From NCBI GenBank assembly GCA_045612065.1, contig JAZKYH010000075.1:62001-126000 (forward strand): 64,000 nt of DNA. Direction: 5' to 3'. Source of the DNA: UBA1189 sp045612065. Its GTDB lineage: Bacteria; Bacteroidota; Bacteroidia; Bacteroidales; Bacteroidaceae. The notes below the pieces were generated by a model, which searched no databases, was not told the DNA's origin, and saw only the letters and a program-made list of their open reading frames with translations. Made by a program: the position numbers and the translations under genes. Shown here in pieces: positions 41,346 to 49,246 of the stretch. The first letter of the stretch is position 1. The number at the start of each line of letters is the position of its first letter.

Positions 41346-42296
41346 CTAAACCACATTCTGCGGATGCCCTTCGATGAAGGCGCGCAGGTTGTCCTGACAT
41401 ATCTGCAGCAGTCGGGTGCGGGCCTCAAGCGTAGCCCATGCAATGTGAGGGGTGACGAAGCAGTTGCGGGCAGTAAGCAGAGGTGACCCCTCAAGAGGCG
41501 GTTCCTCGCACAATACGTCGATGCCCGCGGCATGGAGCGCACCGCTATTGAGTGCATGGGCCAGGGCCTGCTCGTCTACGATGGGGCCGCGAGCCGTATT
41601 GATGAGTATGGCTGTCGGCTTCATCAGCGCCAGTTGCTCGGCATTGACGAGGTGCTGTGTGGCAGGGGTGAGCGGACAATGCAGGCTCACCACGTCGGAC
41701 GAGGCAAAGAGTTCTTCGAGCGAGCATTTCTCCACACCTTCGGGGAGTGCTCCTTGGGGCTTGGAGGTGTATGCCACGACCTTCATGCCGAAGGCTTGTG
41801 CGAGGCGTGCCACGGCACTGCCCGTGCGGCCCAATCCCACGATGCCCATCTGCTTGCCGGCAAGCTCGATGAGCGGGTTGTCCCAATAGCAGAAGTCGGG
41901 GTTGCTTCCCCAGCGCCCTGCGCGGTTCTCGCGGGCATAGTAGTCTACGCTCTGGGCGATGTTGAGCAGGTGCGCCATCACCATCTGTGCCACCGAGGCG
42001 GTGCTATAGGCGGGGATATTGGTGACGGTGATGCCATGTCTTCGGGCAGCCTCCACATCGACCACATTGTAGCCTGTGGCCTGCACGCCGATATAGCGTA
42101 GGCGGGGTAGTTGGGCAAACTCCTTATCGCCCAGCACGACCTTGTTGGTGAGCAGGGCATCGGCATCGATGGCACGCGCGATGAGTTCTTCGGGTGTGGT
42201 GCGGTCATATACCGTGAGTTCGCCAAACTGGCGTAGACAATCGTAGGAAAGGTCGCCTGGATTGAGGGCGTAGCCGTCGAGGATAGTGATATGCAT
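41346..42296 (-). CDS. D-2-hydroxyacid dehydrogenase (glycerate dehydrogenase-like)
   Basis: The product is 316 aa. NAD-binding motif GIVGLGRTGSAVARLAQAFG is at about 149-168; the catalytic Arg lies in INTARGPIVDEQAL, the Glu in GIDVLCEEPP and the His in VTPHIAWATLEART. The N-terminal substrate domain has YIGVQATGYNVVDV and TNIPAYSTASVAQMVMAHLL. This resembles hydroxypyruvate/glycerate reductases of Bacteroidetes; the exact substrate is not settled. It lies 56 bp before rarA in the direction of the minus strand, so rarA could feed transcription into it. Confidence 0.9.
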   Translation of the reverse strand: MHITILDGYALNPGDLSYDCLRQFGELTVYDRTTPEELIARAIDADALLTNKVVLGDKEFAQLPRLRYIGVQATGYNVVDVEAARRHGITVTNIPAYSTASVAQMVMAHLLNIAQSVDYYARENRAGRWGSNPDFCYWDNPLIELAGKQMGIVGLGRTGSAVARLAQAFGMKVVAYTSKPQGALPEGVEKCSLEELFASSDVVSLHCPLTPATQHLVNAEQLALMKPTAILINTARGPIVDEQALAHALNSGALHAAGIDVLCEEPPLEGSPLLTARNCFVTPHIAWATLEARTRLLQICQDNLRAFIEGHPQNVV

Positions 42297-42352
42297 CTGT
42301 TCTGTTTAGTGTGTAGGGTTGGTTCTTTGCTTTGCTTAGGGTGGCTTTCCTT

Positions 42353-43621
42353 TTAATATCTGTCATTCCAGAGGAACTTCATGCGCTCCTTCATCTTCTC
42401 TTCGGCGGCGTTGGGCTGTGGTGTCCACAGCTGGGTTCCGGTGAGCTCGTCGGGGAGGAACTGTTGCTTTACAAAATGGTTGTCGTAGTCGTGGGCATAC
42501 TTGTACCCTTCGCTATAGCCCAGTTCCTTCATCAGTTTGGTCGGAGCGTTGCGCAGGTGCAAAGGTACGGGGAGGTTACCCGTTTGCTCCACGAGGGCGA
42601 GGGCCGTGTTGATGCCCATGTAGGCTGAGTTACTCTTGGGACTGGTGGCAAGGTACACGGTAGCCTCGGCAAGGGGTATGCGTCCCTCGGGCCAGCCTAT
42701 CTTCATCACCGCGTCGAAGGCTGCATTGGCAATGAGCAGCGCATTGGGGTTGGCCAGGCCGATGTCCTCGGAGGCCGAGATGACCAGTCGGCGGGCGATG
42801 AACGAGGGCTCTTCGCCACCCTGTATCATGCGGGCGAGCCAGTAGAGCGCACCGTCGGGGTCGCTGCCACGGATGGACTTGATGTAGGCCGACACGATGT
42901 CGTAGTGCATCTCGCCGTCCTTGTCATAGGCCAAGGGGTTCTGCTGCAGGCGCTCGGTGACCATGGCGTTGGTGATGACAATCTCGTCGGCACCGCTCTC
43001 GGCCTCGACGACGAGTTCCAGTGTGTTGAGCAGCTTGCGGGCATCGCCTCCCGAGAAGCGCAGCAGGGCATCGGTCTCGCCGATGGTGATGTTACGCTCC
43101 TTCAGGTAGAAGTCCTCCTTGATGGCGCGGTCGAGCAGCTCCAGGAGGTCGGCCTTGTCGAGCGACTTGAGGATGTAGAGCTGGCAACGAGAGAGTAGGG
43201 GACGTATGATTTCGAATGAGGGGTTCTCTGTGGTGGCACCGATGAGTGTCACGATGCCGCGCTCCACGGCACTGAGCAAGGAGTCTTGTTGCGACTTGTT
43301 GAATCGGTGTATCTCGTCGATGAAGAGTATGGGGCTATGCTGCGAGAAGAAGCGGTTCTTCTGTGCGCTTTCGATGACCTCGCGCACATCCTTCACGCCC
43401 GACGACACCGCATTGAGCGTGTAGAAGGGCACCTCCAACTTCTTGGCGATGATGTTTGCCAAGGTCGTCTTTCCCGTCCCCGGAGGGCCCCAAAGGATGA
43501 ACGACGATATGCGCTCCGACTCGATCATGCGTCGCAACACGGCTCCTTGGCCCACCAAGTGTTTCTGTCCTATGTAGTTGTCAAGCGTCGTAGGACGCAG
43601 GCGTTCAGCTAATGGTTCCAT
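42353..43621 (-). CDS. rarA: Replication-associated recombination protein A
   Basis: The product is 422 aa from ATG 43621 (MEPLAERLRPTTLDNYIGQ, the standard RarA start); the 33-residue extension of the frame is unrelated to the family and covers the promoter. It is an AAA+ ATPase of the clamp-loader-like group acting at stalled forks. Walker A ILWGPPGTGKTTLA, Walker B LFIDEIHRFNKSQQD, sensor 1 IGATTENPSFE, sensor 2 region SGGDARKLLNTLE, then the C-terminal tetramerisation region SYIKSIRGSDPDGALYWLARM-like block and YPEGRIPLAEA-like block. A TATCTTTG box ends only 4 nt before the ATG, so the message may be leaderless. Confidence 0.95.
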   Translation of the reverse strand: MEPLAERLRPTTLDNYIGQKHLVGQGAVLRRMIESERISSFILWGPPGTGKTTLANIIAKKLEVPFYTLNAVSSGVKDVREVIESAQKNRFFSQHSPILFIDEIHRFNKSQQDSLLSAVERGIVTLIGATTENPSFEIIRPLLSRCQLYILKSLDKADLLELLDRAIKEDFYLKERNITIGETDALLRFSGGDARKLLNTLELVVEAESGADEIVITNAMVTERLQQNPLAYDKDGEMHYDIVSAYIKSIRGSDPDGALYWLARMIQGGEEPSFIARRLVISASEDIGLANPNALLIANAAFDAVMKIGWPEGRIPLAEATVYLATSPKSNSAYMGINTALALVEQTGNLPVPLHLRNAPTKLMKELGYSEGYKYAHDYDNHFVKQQFLPDELTGTQLWTPQPNAAEEKMKERMKFLWNDRY

Positions 43622-43625
43622 GCTG

Positions 43626-43633
43626 CAAAGATA
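43626..43633 (-). promoter_or_regulatory. -7 box directly before rarA
   Basis: TATCTTTG on the minus strand ends at 43626; ATG begins at 43621. With the usual distance to the start site, transcription would begin at or within a base or two of the ATG. No -33 element fits at 19-21 nt. Confidence 0.55.
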
Positions 43634-43673
43634 ACTTTTTTGCGCGACAAATGGTATCTGTTGTTGCAATAAA

Positions 43674-43707
43674 AAATGGAGGGGACTTGCAAAAGCCCTC
43701 TCCATTT
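43674..43707 (-). terminator. Terminator of the GH36-like gene
   Basis: AAATGGAG pairs with CTCCATTT (outer 8 bp, with a partly paired inner stem); on the minus strand the stem runs into TTTTTT. Confidence 0.75.
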
Positions 43708-43729
43708 CTGTGTAGGTCAAATCTATAGA

Positions 43730-46700
43730 TTAGTTAAGAACAATCTTCTTGTCTCCCTTGATGTAGACCCCCTTGGTAGGATTTACTACACGACGGCCTT
43801 GAAGGTCGTAGATTTCAGAATAAGCTTTGTCTGCAACTGATGAGGTGATACCCTGTCCCTCTCCTGTTACACGCAGTGTGGCATCAACGATGGTACCTCC
43901 AGTCTTGAGGATACCATTGTGTCCTGTGCAGGTGCCGTCAGCTGCAATCTGACCACCGGCATCAATGCTGTTCCAGTCAATCTTGAAACGGATACGATAA
44001 TCGCCAGGCTCTTCAGGAGCTGTGAACGCAGGACACGCTGTGGTGTTGCGTGCATTGCCTGTGAGGGTCTCTCCAGCAGAGTTTACACCGCTATCCTCTT
44101 TGTTGAAGTCACCCGAATAGAAGCTGAACGACATTACATCGGTACCGCTCTGGTCGGTCTGTCCTTCGTTGAAAGAGAACTGTTGGTCTCCATCGAGGTC
44201 GATATATACATAGCCGTGCATCCAGCCGCCTTTGATGTTGAAGGTGGTTGTCACTGTGCTTGCTGCATCACAAGTAAGCAGAAAAGCCTCGTCAGACGAC
44301 TTGTCGATGTAGGGCTTGTCAATACCCAAGGTGAGAGTTTGAGCCTCCTTGCCTTCTTCTGTGAAAGTAATGGAGTTAATGGTGTGTCCTGTGTTAGAGG
44401 CGTTGACATTCTTGTCGAAGTTGGTGCTGTAAGGCTCTACCACTTTAGGGGCAATGGTGATGGTCACCGATGCTGACACAGATGAGCCATCCTTTGCTGT
44501 TGCAGTGATGGTAACCTCGCCTTGTTTGTTAGGGATAATGAGTCCGCCTACTACGGTAGCCACCTCGGGGTTGCTGCTTGTCCATTCGATTGCAGGGAAG
44601 GTAGCGCCTTCGTTTACGGTAGCGTTCACCACCAAATTGCGGTTCAAGGCTACTGAGTTCTCGCCATTTTCGGTAGCAAGTGTGATGCTCTCCACCTGAT
44701 TGATGGTAGCCTTGGCGTCGATACCTTCGAAGCCATAGATGCTGCTGCCGGGGAGTTTCACGGTAAGCTCAGTATCGATGTCGATTGCTGTACCCTCAGC
44801 GAGGCCTTCGAGAGCGGCCTGGTCGCCGAATGCGCTACGCAGGATGATGCTGCCCTTCACGTTGGCGGGGATGTTGAGTGCCTTACGCAAGGTGAACTTA
44901 TAGGTCTGCTCAGCGTTGGCTCCGTTGCGGAGTGCGAGTGACGACTTGGTACCGTTCCATGCAGCCCAACCGTAAACCTCGGCCTTAGAACCTGTCCAGG
45001 GGTTACCACCTACCCAGTGTGCATCGGGGAGTACATCGGCATTGCGTTTCTGCCATGCGATACACTCGGCGAGGTCGGCCCAGAGAGCACCGCCATTGAC
45101 TGCATCCATCAAGTCGTAGTCGTTGTAGAGCTCTACCATGCCTGAACCGCAGAGGAACGCTGCGCGGAGCTCGTTACGTACGGGGATATATTCACGGCTG
45201 TCGCCTGCGGGAGGACCAAACTTGGTGAAGATGAATCCGTGAGTCATCAAGGTGTTGATGGGGCAGATGGGCGAGTTGGTTACGTAGTTACGGTATACAA
45301 GTTCGTCGCGATAGGTAATCCAGTTCTCACGGTTGATGCTGTTGTCGCCCACGCGGCCATGGTCGTTCTCCTGACGCCATGTAGCGTCGGTGATCTGATA
45401 CCAGAAGGGTGATGCCCAAGTACCTACTGAGGTGTTGAAGAAGATGTCTTCGCGAAGCTCCTCACGCACGTACTGCTCGAGGCGGATGATACCCTCAGCA
45501 TTCTCGTTGCCGGTGTCGCCACCATCGGGACCTACAGCAGAGAACTGTGCTGAGATACCGTCGAACTTGAAGAATACGTAGTTGTCACCTTGATTCTTTA
45601 CGAGGTTGTATGCAGCATCCTTGAAGGCCTTGTAGTAGCGGGGGTTAGAAAGCTGCATGCCGCCCTTGTCGCTCCAATAAGCACGGCGGTGATTACCGCT
45701 ATTGCCATAGCCACCTACCGGGCCGAGCCATGCACCGATGCCTGCGCCCATCTCGTTGGCCAGCTTAGACATGTCGCGCATCTCGTTGGGGAAGCTCTCG
45801 TGGAAGGTCCACTCACCATACTTGTCCCAACCGTCGTCGATGATGAAGATTTCGGGAGATACGCCATAGCGGTCGTAGAAGTAGGTCTTCCAATGTGAAA
45901 GCACATCAAGCACGTCGTCCACCTTCGTATTGTCGAGATGCTCGCGGCCAGGATCCGCGTTGTTGCGGTTGATCTGCAACTCATACCATGTGAGGTACAT
46001 GGGCATTGCACGCCAGGGCACTGCACGCTCGCGCTCTGAGTAGGCGAGGAATGAGCGGCGCTTCTGGGTGTTGTGGATATTCTCGTCAGCCTCGGTACCA
46101 TCCTGAGCGATGAGACCCACTACGGCTGCTACCTTCCATGTCTCGCCAGCAGCGAGGGTGGTGTTGCGGCTCCAGCGGCCCTGAATGCCTACGATGTCGG
46201 TATTGATCACTACGCCTTCCTTGGCAGTGTAGATCTTGGTGGTGAGGGTACTTGAAGCATCGATGCTCTCGCTCTTGTCCTCTACGATGACACGAACGGT
46301 AAAGGTTCCATCATAAGGAACGGTGAAGGTGAAGGTGTTCTTGTCGTGCTGTCCGCCTGAGTATCCTTTGTGGTAGTCGCTGGCAGCGATGTCGCCATTC
46401 TCTGCCAAGAGGTCGGCACCACCGAAGTTGAGACGGTGATTTCCGCTCTTATATTGCACCTTCACTTCTACCTTCTGGTCCTTCTTCAGCTCGATATTTG
46501 TCTGCTTGTAAGCCAAGAGGTTGGGGTAGGTAGCGCCAGTAGCCTCCTCGACGCGCTTCACGACGTCAGCCTCTTCCTGGGTCAGTTTTACCCATGATGC
46601 GGCAGTGAGCGCTACGTCGGGCACTGTGGTGGTGAGGTTCCACTTGTCCTCCTCACCTGTAGCACCACCTACGGTGTTGTAGGCTGTGGGAGTCTCGAGA

Positions 46701-48013
46701 CCGGCAAAAATCTTGTTGCTCATGAGCACGGCACCACGGGTGTTGCCCACCACGGCGGGTGTTGAACCCGCCTTCTTGGTGTCTACGTTGTAGATCATGG
46801 GGATTACGTTGAACATATCCACATCGTCTACGCCCTTGAGCTCCATCTCGGTGCGGAGGTAGTGTGAGCCGTCGCGGAGCACGGCACGCCATACGATAGC
46901 TACGAGGCTGTCCTTATAGGTGTATTCGTAGTTGGCCACGAGTGCCTTACCTGCAAAGTGCTCAGCACCGCCGATAGCCTGGGCGTTGGCTTCGAGCTCT
47001 TCAACCTCAAGGCTCTTGAGTGTCATGGCCGAAGCGGGTACGTTGTCGCCAGAACCAAAAGCTACGGTGAAGATTTCGGTACCTGCCACGAGGTTCATCG
47101 CCTCAGAACCGGCAAAGTAGATGGCGTCGCCAAGGCGCATGAATGAGGCTGCCAGCACGTTGTTGCTCAAGGTATATACATTCTCCTCTGTCTCGCACTT
47201 GGCTGTGCCCACGGCCTCCTGCTGTGCGGGGTAGAGCACGGGGAGGGTGTATGCCTCGGTTTGGGGTTGCTGGGGGAGTGTGGCGAAGTATACGTTGATG
47301 GTGCACTTCACGTCGTCGATAGCCACGGCGGCAAACTTGCCCTCGGGAGCTACCACGGTGACGTCGCTCTTCGTTACGGCACCCTCGATGGTGTATTTGT
47401 CGCCATCCTTATAGGTGTTGTCGCCAATCTTGAGTGTCTGCCCGTCGGGGATGTTGATGGTGTAGGTGCGCTCCACGACGATGATTTCGGAGAGAGTCCA
47501 GCGGCTACCGCCATCCTTGGCACCGGCATCCTGCCAAAGACCCAATGTCTTGCTGCCGTCGTAGGGGTTGCTGCTGATACCACCATGCCAGTTGAGGTAC
47601 TTATCTACGCTGCCCGAAGTGGTGTAGGGCTGGAACTCGTAGAAGTCACCGCTATAGTTGGTGGCCTTGAAGTAGGCACCCTCAACCTTGGCGTCGGCCA
47701 GCTTCACAAAGTCGGTGCCGTTGCTGTAGCTTGCGGCGGGGGTGAAGGTGAGCCATTTCTTTGCCGTGTGGCTGTAGATGTAGTAAGCGCCCTCAACGCC
47801 TGCGGGGTAGAAGGCAAACTGGCCATACTTGGCCGCATCCTGTGTGGGGGCTGTCAGCGCATTCGACACCAGGTTGTTGCCGCTGGTCATCGTGTACACA
47901 TGCTCGGGCTTGCCCTGCTCGGGCCAGGTCACTGAAGGTTCCAACTTGCTGTTTTGCGCTTGCCCCAATAATGCGCAGAAAAGCATAGTAATCATAAGAG
48001 AAATTTTTCTCAT
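43730..48013 (-). CDS. Large secreted glycoside hydrolase-like protein (clan GH-D, GH36/27-like) with Big_2, GEVED and sorting tail
   Basis: The product is 1427 aa. Signal peptide MRKISLMITMLFCALLGQAQ. An N-terminal RICIN-like or sandwich part leads into a galactosidase-like region. The barrel shows IIDDGWDKYGEW (about 726), GAGIGAWLGPVGGYG and VFFKFDGISAQF (about 815), where the K-D pair fits the clan D nucleophile, and FFNTSVGTWASPFWYQITDATWRQ as landmarks. A Big_2 domain (about 1108-1186; WTSSNPEVATVVGG), a GEVED-like domain (about 1255-1380; YIDLDGDQQFSFNEG, DYRIRFKIDWNS) and a type IX-style tail (SEIYDLQGRRV...GVYIKGDKKIVLN) follow. It probably cleaves alpha-galactosyl or alpha-GalNAc residues of glycans at the cell surface; related proteins are sometimes labelled enterotoxin. 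Confidence 0.72.
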   Translation of the reverse strand: MRKISLMITMLFCALLGQAQNSKLEPSVTWPEQGKPEHVYTMTSGNNLVSNALTAPTQDAAKYGQFAFYPAGVEGAYYIYSHTAKKWLTFTPAASYSNGTDFVKLADAKVEGAYFKATNYSGDFYEFQPYTTSGSVDKYLNWHGGISSNPYDGSKTLGLWQDAGAKDGGSRWTLSEIIVVERTYTINIPDGQTLKIGDNTYKDGDKYTIEGAVTKSDVTVVAPEGKFAAVAIDDVKCTINVYFATLPQQPQTEAYTLPVLYPAQQEAVGTAKCETEENVYTLSNNVLAASFMRLGDAIYFAGSEAMNLVAGTEIFTVAFGSGDNVPASAMTLKSLEVEELEANAQAIGGAEHFAGKALVANYEYTYKDSLVAIVWRAVLRDGSHYLRTEMELKGVDDVDMFNVIPMIYNVDTKKAGSTPAVVGNTRGAVLMSNKIFAGLETPTAYNTVGGATGEEDKWNLTTTVPDVALTAASWVKLTQEEADVVKRVEEATGATYPNLLAYKQTNIELKKDQKVEVKVQYKSGNHRLNFGGADLLAENGDIAASDYHKGYSGGQHDKNTFTFTVPYDGTFTVRVIVEDKSESIDASSTLTTKIYTAKEGVVINTDIVGIQGRWSRNTTLAAGETWKVAAVVGLIAQDGTEADENIHNTQKRRSFLAYSERERAVPWRAMPMYLTWYELQINRNNADPGREHLDNTKVDDVLDVLSHWKTYFYDRYGVSPEIFIIDDGWDKYGEWTFHESFPNEMRDMSKLANEMGAGIGAWLGPVGGYGNSGNHRRAYWSDKGGMQLSNPRYYKAFKDAAYNLVKNQGDNYVFFKFDGISAQFSAVGPDGGDTGNENAEGIIRLEQYVREELREDIFFNTSVGTWASPFWYQITDATWRQENDHGRVGDNSINRENWITYRDELVYRNYVTNSPICPINTLMTHGFIFTKFGPPAGDSREYIPVRNELRAAFLCGSGMVELYNDYDLMDAVNGGALWADLAECIAWQKRNADVLPDAHWVGGNPWTGSKAEVYGWAAWNGTKSSLALRNGANAEQTYKFTLRKALNIPANVKGSIILRSAFGDQAALEGLAEGTAIDIDTELTVKLPGSSIYGFEGIDAKATINQVESITLATENGENSVALNRNLVVNATVNEGATFPAIEWTSSNPEVATVVGGLIIPNKQGEVTITATAKDGSSVSASVTITIAPKVVEPYSTNFDKNVNASNTGHTINSITFTEEGKEAQTLTLGIDKPYIDKSSDEAFLLTCDAASTVTTTFNIKGGWMHGYVYIDLDGDQQFSFNEGQTDQSGTDVMSFSFYSGDFNKEDSGVNSAGETLTGNARNTTACPAFTAPEEPGDYRIRFKIDWNSIDAGGQIAADGTCTGHNGILKTGGTIVDATLRVTGEGQGITSSVADKAYSEIYDLQGRRVVNPTKGVYIKGDKKIVLN

Positions 48014-48158
48014 GGTCGTTTGATTGTTTTTTGGTTTTTGTTACTATATATTCTCTCTATCTTTCTGTATGCTCAAAGGGAATACACCCTAAGTTCTGCA
48101 AAGTTACAGCAATCTGGGCAAAAAAGCAAATGACTATAGATGAAAGTTGGATTGAAGT

Positions 48159-48268
48159 CTTTGAAGTCTCAGTACTTACCTGTAAGTACCCAAGTACCGA
48201 ACCATCCGTACTGCAGTACTTATCTGTCCGTACTCGAGTACAGGCGGGCAAGTACAGGCATGGGGTTG
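48159..48268. repeat. Third 22-bp-period array, built on GTAC
   Basis: GTAC occurs at 48172, 48186, 48194, 48208, 48216, 48230, 48238 and 48252: spacing 14, 8, 14, 8, 14, 8, 14, a 22-bp period. Palindromes GTACTGCAGTAC (48208-48219) and GTACTCGAGTAC (48230-48241) are perfect; GTACCCAAGTAC (48186-48197) keeps the outer arms. The end units have lost one GTAC each. It lies between the GH36-like gene (minus strand) and the glycosyltransferase remnant. Confidence 0.8.
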
Positions 48269-48361
48269 AGGTGCATTGGCCTTTTTCGTGTGTTGGCATT
48301 GGTTGATTTGTTTGCAAGTTTCTCATTTTTTCTATAACTTCTCCACACAAATGCATCTGTC

Positions 48362-48451
48362 ATGCTCTCGATACTGATACCGACATATAACTATGATTGT
48401 ACGCAATTGGTGCGCGACCTGCATGGGCAGGCCGAGCTGTCGGGTGCCTGA
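48362..48451 (+). pseudogene. Remnant of a family 2 glycosyltransferase N-terminus
   Basis: From ATG 48362 one frame reads MLSILIPTYNYDCTQLVRDL and nine more residues before a TGA at 48449-48451. The ILIPTYNYD motif is the usual start of GT2 enzymes, which are normally longer than 250 aa, so this is a truncated remnant. The sequence after the stop (to about 48608) is GC-rich and open in another frame (VVGELRRMEVQSSRR...), which may be the frameshifted or recombined rest; I do not recognise it. Confidence 0.5.
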
Positions 48452-48618
48452 CCACTCGCATCTGCCCGTAGTGGGTGAGCTGCGGCGCATGGAGGTGCAG
48501 AGCTCCCGTCGCTGCGTGGAGATGTGGGACGAGGCCGACTCGCCCGTCACCGGCGCACGCTATGAGGCCTATCTGCAGCTTGCCCGAGCCACTGCCAAGG
48601 CCTGCTGAATGATGCAGA

Positions 48619-48652
48619 AAAAAAGGAGAGGACGTCATCGCGACGTCCTCTC
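48619..48652 (-). terminator. Hairpin with poly-A flank, copy 1
   Basis: GAGAGGACGTC pairs perfectly with GACGTCCTCTC around ATCGC; on the minus strand it is followed by T8. A related hairpin lies at 48774-48798. No minus-strand gene ends here now, so these may be relics. Confidence 0.55.
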
Positions 48653-48773
48653 TCTGATATGTTCGTTAAATAAAACGATTTTGGAATCTTAGGGTTTTTA
48701 TAGATGCTGACGCAAGGATAATACTTGGCAGTGAATTATGCAAGTGTATATGGACTATTATGCTATAGAACAT

Positions 48774-48798
48774 AAAAAAGGATATCATCGCGATGTCC
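48774..48798 (-). terminator. Hairpin with poly-A flank, copy 2
   Basis: GGATATC with GATGTCC around ATCGC, with A6 on the left (T6 on the minus strand). Same loop and flanks as copy 1, 155 bp away; the duplicate indicates a past rearrangement. Confidence 0.5.
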
Positions 48799-48822
48799 TG
48801 TCTTGTACTGAGATAGGTCTCT

Positions 48823-49041
48823 ATGAAACGCTTTAAGATACAGTCCTATCTCTTCGGCGATTTGGCGCAGATGTATTACCCCGACCATAATTATGACAGC
48901 GCCTTGGCCCTCTTCCGCGAGGAGATGCACAAGACGCGCGGTATGTGGCCTGCTATGGTGGCCGAGGGGGATAAGGAACGGACCAAAATGCTCACCCGGA
49001 GCCAAGTGCGAACCATCGTGAAGTTCCTTGGCGAGCCGTGA
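48823..49041 (+). CDS. DUF4248 family small protein
   Basis: The product is 72 aa. FKIQSYLFGDLAQMYYPDHN at the start, the paired aromatic/acidic residues before SALALFREEM, and the end TRSQVRTIVKFLGEP match the DUF4248 family, whose members are short, helical, possibly DNA-binding proteins often found on phages and integrative elements of Bacteroidales. The LGEP ending is particularly typical. It lies in a 1.2-kb spacer with repeats and a broken glycosyltransferase, which suggests the remains of a mobile insertion. Confidence 0.8.
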   Translation: MKRFKIQSYLFGDLAQMYYPDHNYDSALALFREEMHKTRGMWPAMVAEGDKERTKMLTRSQVRTIVKFLGEP

Positions 49042-49147
49042 GCGATGAGCATGAAGAGGGAGGGCACACGCGCCCTCTCTCTCTGCTCGTTGGGGACTTG
49101 GCTGAGAGAAACTGCAAATAAATTTACCTTTTTTGCTTGTTTTTTCA

Positions 49148-49155
49148 TATCTTTG
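49148..49155 (+). promoter_or_regulatory. -7 box for the 49.2-kb secreted protein
   Basis: TATCTTTG then CGAGG, 91 nt before ATG 49247. The leader carries two GTGCGCAT units (about 49163-49184) that can fold on each other. Confidence 0.55.
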
Positions 49156-49246
49156 CGAGGCTGTGCGCATATGTGTGTGCGCATGGTCGAATAGGAGAAG
49201 TTTGATTGAGCTATAATAGATTGATACAGAGAAAAATACAAAAAAA

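Noticed and set aside
40903..41486. Three overlapping repetitive frames after metY
   Set aside because: They translate the GCTCATC heptads and the 127-bp tandem units; no gene features.
48393..48608. 71-codon frame after the glycosyltransferase remnant
   Set aside because: Cys/Arg-rich, in another frame from the remnant, with no family; kept only as part of the pseudogene comment.
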